Positions 62,377 to 64,000 of a DNA stretch of 64,000 bases are shown piece by piece (position 1 is the first letter of the stretch; the number at the start of each line of letters is the position of its first letter). A model generated the notes under the pieces. The model worked only from the letters and a program-made list of their open reading frames with translations. It searched no databases and was not told where the DNA came from. The position numbers and the translations under genes are program-made. Origin of the DNA: Halalkalibacter alkalisediminis (lineage in GTDB: Bacteria; Bacillota; Bacilli; Bacillales; Bacillaceae_D); NCBI RefSeq assembly GCF_028610705.1, contig NZ_JAQQWT010000003.1:377759-441758 (forward strand), read 5' to 3'.

Positions 62377-62535
62377 TTATATCTGCTCCGCATTCCATTT
62401 AGTCATAAAATCCATTAACTCAATCTTGTCTGTTTCCTCTAGTTTTTCCACTTCATCAAGAATCAGCATATCTACAAACTCAATTTGACCAACAAGAAGA
62501 TCGGAAATGTCACGTGTCAAAACACTTGATATAAC
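62377..62535 (-). pseudogene. Remnant of a CobW/COG0523 GTPase
   Basis: The minus-strand frame contains LTRDISDLLVGQIEFVDMLI, then LDEVEKLEETDKIELMDF and a stop. VGQIEFxDxLxLNK is the middle of CobW-type metallochaperone GTPases (YciC/ZagA), in which the NKxD guanine motif follows. Here the motif is degraded to DEVE, and nothing upstream (P-loop GCICC) or downstream remains. It lies in the 751-base gap 62239-62989, which otherwise holds the sigK remnant, a small hairpin near 62548-62566 (GTAAATCG / CGATTTAC) and an inverted repeat. Confidence 0.65.
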
Positions 62536-62644
62536 AAAAAAAAGAAACGTAAATCGGTTCGATTTACATCTCGAAATAAAATGTTTTTTAGTGTTTTATC
62601 TCTCTGTTCCGAAATCGTTACTAAATTAGCTCTCTCTATTTATT

Positions 62645-62833
62645 TTATTCCCCCTTCCCCTGATTCTGTTTATAAAATTCATGAAACAGCATCAAAGCTC
62701 GTTTTTCAATTCTAGAAACATAACGACGAGAAATTCCTAACTCTCTGCAATTTCCCGTTGAGTTCTCTCTATCAATCAAAGTAAATTCATTTCCTTCTTT
62801 ATCGGTTCCAATTGGATCAATATTTATCGGAAT
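62645..62833 (-). pseudogene. Degenerate duplicate of sigK
   Basis: The minus strand joins IDPIGTDKEGNEFTLID, an early-middle part of SigK, directly to a C-terminal part LGISRRYVSRIEKRALMLFH and EFYKQNQ with a stop. About 45 residues that normally lie between (up to EKTQREIA) are gone. The coding for QREIA is still readable in another frame, showing one lost base near 62743. No start codon is present. The same C-terminal sequence recurs, intact, at the right edge of the window (63914-64000), about 1.1 kb away, so this is a decayed partial duplication. Confidence 0.82.
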
Positions 62834-62874
62834 TCATTATAGGGTAATCTTTGATTGAGTTACGACTTATATCA

Positions 62875-62915
62875 ATTAGGACTACACATTTTGTCTTAAA
62901 ATGTGTGGTCCTAAT
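62875..62915. repeat. Strong inverted repeat (18-bp arms)
   Basis: ATTAGGACTACACATTTT and AAAATGTGTGGTCCTAAT pair at 17 of 18 positions (the exception being a wobble) around GTCTT. No T-run follows on either strand, so a simple terminator is less likely. It lies between the sigK remnant and the broken channel gene and may be a recombination scar or a mobile-element end. Confidence 0.65.
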
Positions 62916-62989
62916 CTAACGCTGCCATCCGTTTAATGCAAACTTTCATATTTAAAAAACAAAACATATAACCTATCCGTTGTAAATAA

Positions 62990-63448
62990 TCACTCCACCA
63001 CTTTTTTCTTTTCTTTAGACAATTGCTTCATTAACATTATCAATCTCTCCATTTCTTCCTCACTTAGGTTATCATAACGAGACAATTCATTCTTGATGAA
63101 ATCAATTGTTGGGTTATCTTGTTTTTCACCCGATAAGAAATACGTTGCAATCGATCCCGTAATCATACCTAAAAGTCCAATTCCAAACACCATTAAAATT
63201 AGTGCAATTAACCTTCCAATACCCGTTTCTGGAGATATATCTCCATACCCTACCGTTGTTGCAGTAACCATAGACCACCACAAAGCATCAGCATAAGTCT
63301 CCATACTTGGTTCCAATGACCTAATTGGAATTGCAGACATAAAAATCAGGATAACCGTACATGTAATAACCTTATGCAGTCCATTTGTTCTTACAATATC
63401 AAAGATTGGTTTCAAGTAATGAGCACCAATTGCGATGTATTGAACGAA
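62990..63448 (-). pseudogene. 5'-truncated K+ channel (pore domain only)
   Basis: The frame is open to 63448 and ends at 62990. It begins with FVQYIAIGAHYLKPIFDIVR then TNGL, which looks like the end of an S4 voltage-sensor helix and the S4-S5 linker of a six-helix channel. Then come S5 (ITCTVILIFMSAIPI), the pore with the selectivity filter TVGYGD, S6 (GRLIALILMVFGIGLLGMITG) and a cytoplasmic helical tail. No S1-S4 remains and the frame is closed by TGA at 63449-63451. A TTG at 63413-63415 could start a two-helix channel, but no ribosome binding site is visible there. The pore itself is intact, so residual function cannot be excluded. Confidence 0.7.
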
Positions 63449-63450
63449 TC

Positions 63451-63696
63451 ACGTTAAATATTATTTGGCCTAATTTCTTTGGACGTAAGTATCTTGGAAG
63501 CATAAAAGGGGTTGCTGTTACGGTTACCGTTATAGCGTCTTCATTTGGACCACTTCCACTTGGGATAGGTTTTGATGTGTTTCAGAGCTACACTCAAGTT
63601 TTGATGCTGTTTCTCTTATTTCCAATCATTGGGTTACTATGTGCAGTATTGACTAAAAAACCAGAGAAAGCTAATTATAAAGAATTGGCATCATAA
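63451..63696 (+). pseudogene. C-terminal fragment of an MFS transporter
   Basis: TLNIIWPNFFGRKYLGSIKG, then VAVTVTVIASSFGPLPLGIGFDVFQ, a last helix MLFLLFPIIGLLCAVL and a KKPEKANYKELAS tail correspond to helices 10-12 of an MFS permease (YGRKxLGSIRG...SALGPxxFGxxxD motif). The other nine helices are missing. The frame enters from sequence that belongs to the broken channel gene on the other strand, so both fragments end at the same point, near 63448. The original terminator is still present downstream. Confidence 0.72.
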
Positions 63697-63731
63697 TAAC
63701 TCGTCCTAAAAGGAGCAGGAAACCTGCTACA

Positions 63732-63768
63732 AAGAAGGACCGTTACTCAATTAACGGTCCTTCTTTTA
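63732..63768. terminator. Terminator downstream of the MFS fragment
   Basis: AAGAAGGACCGTTA / TAACGGTCCTTCTT with a 6-base loop and T-run. A small extra hairpin (AGCAGG-AAA-CCTGCT) lies at 63714-63728. Confidence 0.9.
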
Positions 63769-63866
63769 TTATTATCTTTCTTAAGTAATACTTCTCAGCT
63801 TGTTTCATTTGGAACTGTTCTTTTCTATTGACCTCTCAAATAACCCTATTTTAAGGCAATAAAAGT

Positions 63867-63895
63867 AGGACGATCCATGTTTATTTGACCGTCCT
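63867..63895. terminator. Possible terminator of sigK
   Basis: On the minus strand AGGACG ... CGTCCT followed by ACTTTTATT, 19 bases downstream of the sigK stop. The stem is short and the loop long (17 bases). Confidence 0.45.
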
Positions 63896-63913
63896 TCATC
63901 TTTGCTTATAAAA

Positions 63914-64000
63914 TTAGTTTTTTCCTTGACTCTGCTTATAAAACTCATGAAACAGCTTCATTAGCGCTCGTTTTTCAATTCTAGATACATAACTACGTGA
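63914..64000 (-). CDS. sigK: RNA polymerase sigma-K factor, C-terminal end (5' part outside window)
   Basis: The last 28 codons run off the right edge: SRSYVSRIEKRALMKLFHEF then YKQSQGKN and stop. This is the recognition helix and tail of sigma region 4.2 of SigK, the late mother-cell sigma factor of sporulation. The sequence up to the edge is intact, unlike the copy at 62645-62833. Whether the gene is continuous or split by a skin-like element cannot be seen here. Confidence 0.85.
   Translation of the reverse strand, partial: SRSYVSRIEKRALMKLFHEFYKQSQGKN

Noticed and set aside
62547..62567. A terminator at GTAAATCG / CGATTTAC
   Set aside because: Short 8-bp stem with no T-run and no gene ending beside it.
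1..64000. CRISPR arrays, intact insertion sequences, rRNA or tRNA genes
   Set aside because: No regularly spaced repeats, transposase frames or RNA gene signatures were found on reading the window.

Overview
This window comes from a low-GC, Gram-positive, endospore-forming member of the Bacillaceae, most likely an alkaliphile or haloalkaliphile. The evidence is the Bacillus-type gene order hrcA-grpE-dnaK-dnaJ-prmA-rsmE-mtaB, hemW-lepA, spoIIP-gpr-rpsT-holA and comEC-comEB-comEA next to comER. It is joined by yqeM-rsfS-yqeK-nadD-yhbY-aroE-yqeH-sda, sporulation genes, AGGAGG ribosome binding sites, and a complete seven-gene Mrp Na+/H+ antiporter operon directly beyond sda.

Layout. (1) 1-10.2 kb, minus strand: a fatty-acid or hydroxyacyl-CoA catabolic cluster. 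In transcription order it runs ACAD11-type acyl-CoA dehydrogenase, acyl-CoA ligase, SDR, thiolase, SDR, TetR regulator, 3-hydroxyacyl-CoA dehydrogenase, enoyl-CoA hydratase, APH-type kinase, ComB-type phosphatase, FadE-type acyl-CoA dehydrogenase (cut by the window edge). A shared 16-bp site lies in front of both halves. (2) 10.2-14.6 kb: a YqeW-like phosphate/Na+ transporter, a glutamine-rich coiled-coil membrane protein, decayed transporter and MerR fragments, a small conserved protein and a KinB-like histidine kinase. (3) 14.6-43.5 kb: the long conserved housekeeping block (deoC, mtaB, heat-shock operon with CIRCE, translation factors, sporulation, competence, NAD and shikimate genes, ribosome assembly GTPase), ending at sda with a cluster of DnaA boxes. 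(4) 43.6-50 kb: a small membrane protein and mrpABCDEFG. (5) 50-61.2 kb: glycolate oxidase genes with a CdaR-type regulator coupled to psd, pssA, HU, a DUF2935 protein, a CstA-family transporter, a stress-type SDR and a soluble histidine kinase. (6) 61.2-64 kb: one intact-looking membrane protein among at least five broken genes (PAP2 phosphatase, CobW GTPase, a sigK duplicate, a voltage-sensor-less K+ channel, an MFS transporter), then the 3' end of another sigK copy at the right edge.

How the genes work together. The first cluster can activate an acid to its CoA ester and carry it through beta-oxidation. The separate APH kinase and ACAD11-like dehydrogenase look like the two halves of animal ACAD11, and suggest entry of 4-hydroxyacyl-CoA through a phosphorylated intermediate; this is inference from family resemblance. 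The heat-shock operon is under HrcA/CIRCE control. Sda links replication initiation to sporulation through DnaA boxes. Mrp provides pH and Na+ homeostasis. Most of the window is ordinary, well conserved chromosome. The accessory parts with the most unexplained structure are 1-10 kb and 61-64 kb. Start codons were chosen by ribosome binding sites and remembered family lengths; no database search was run.
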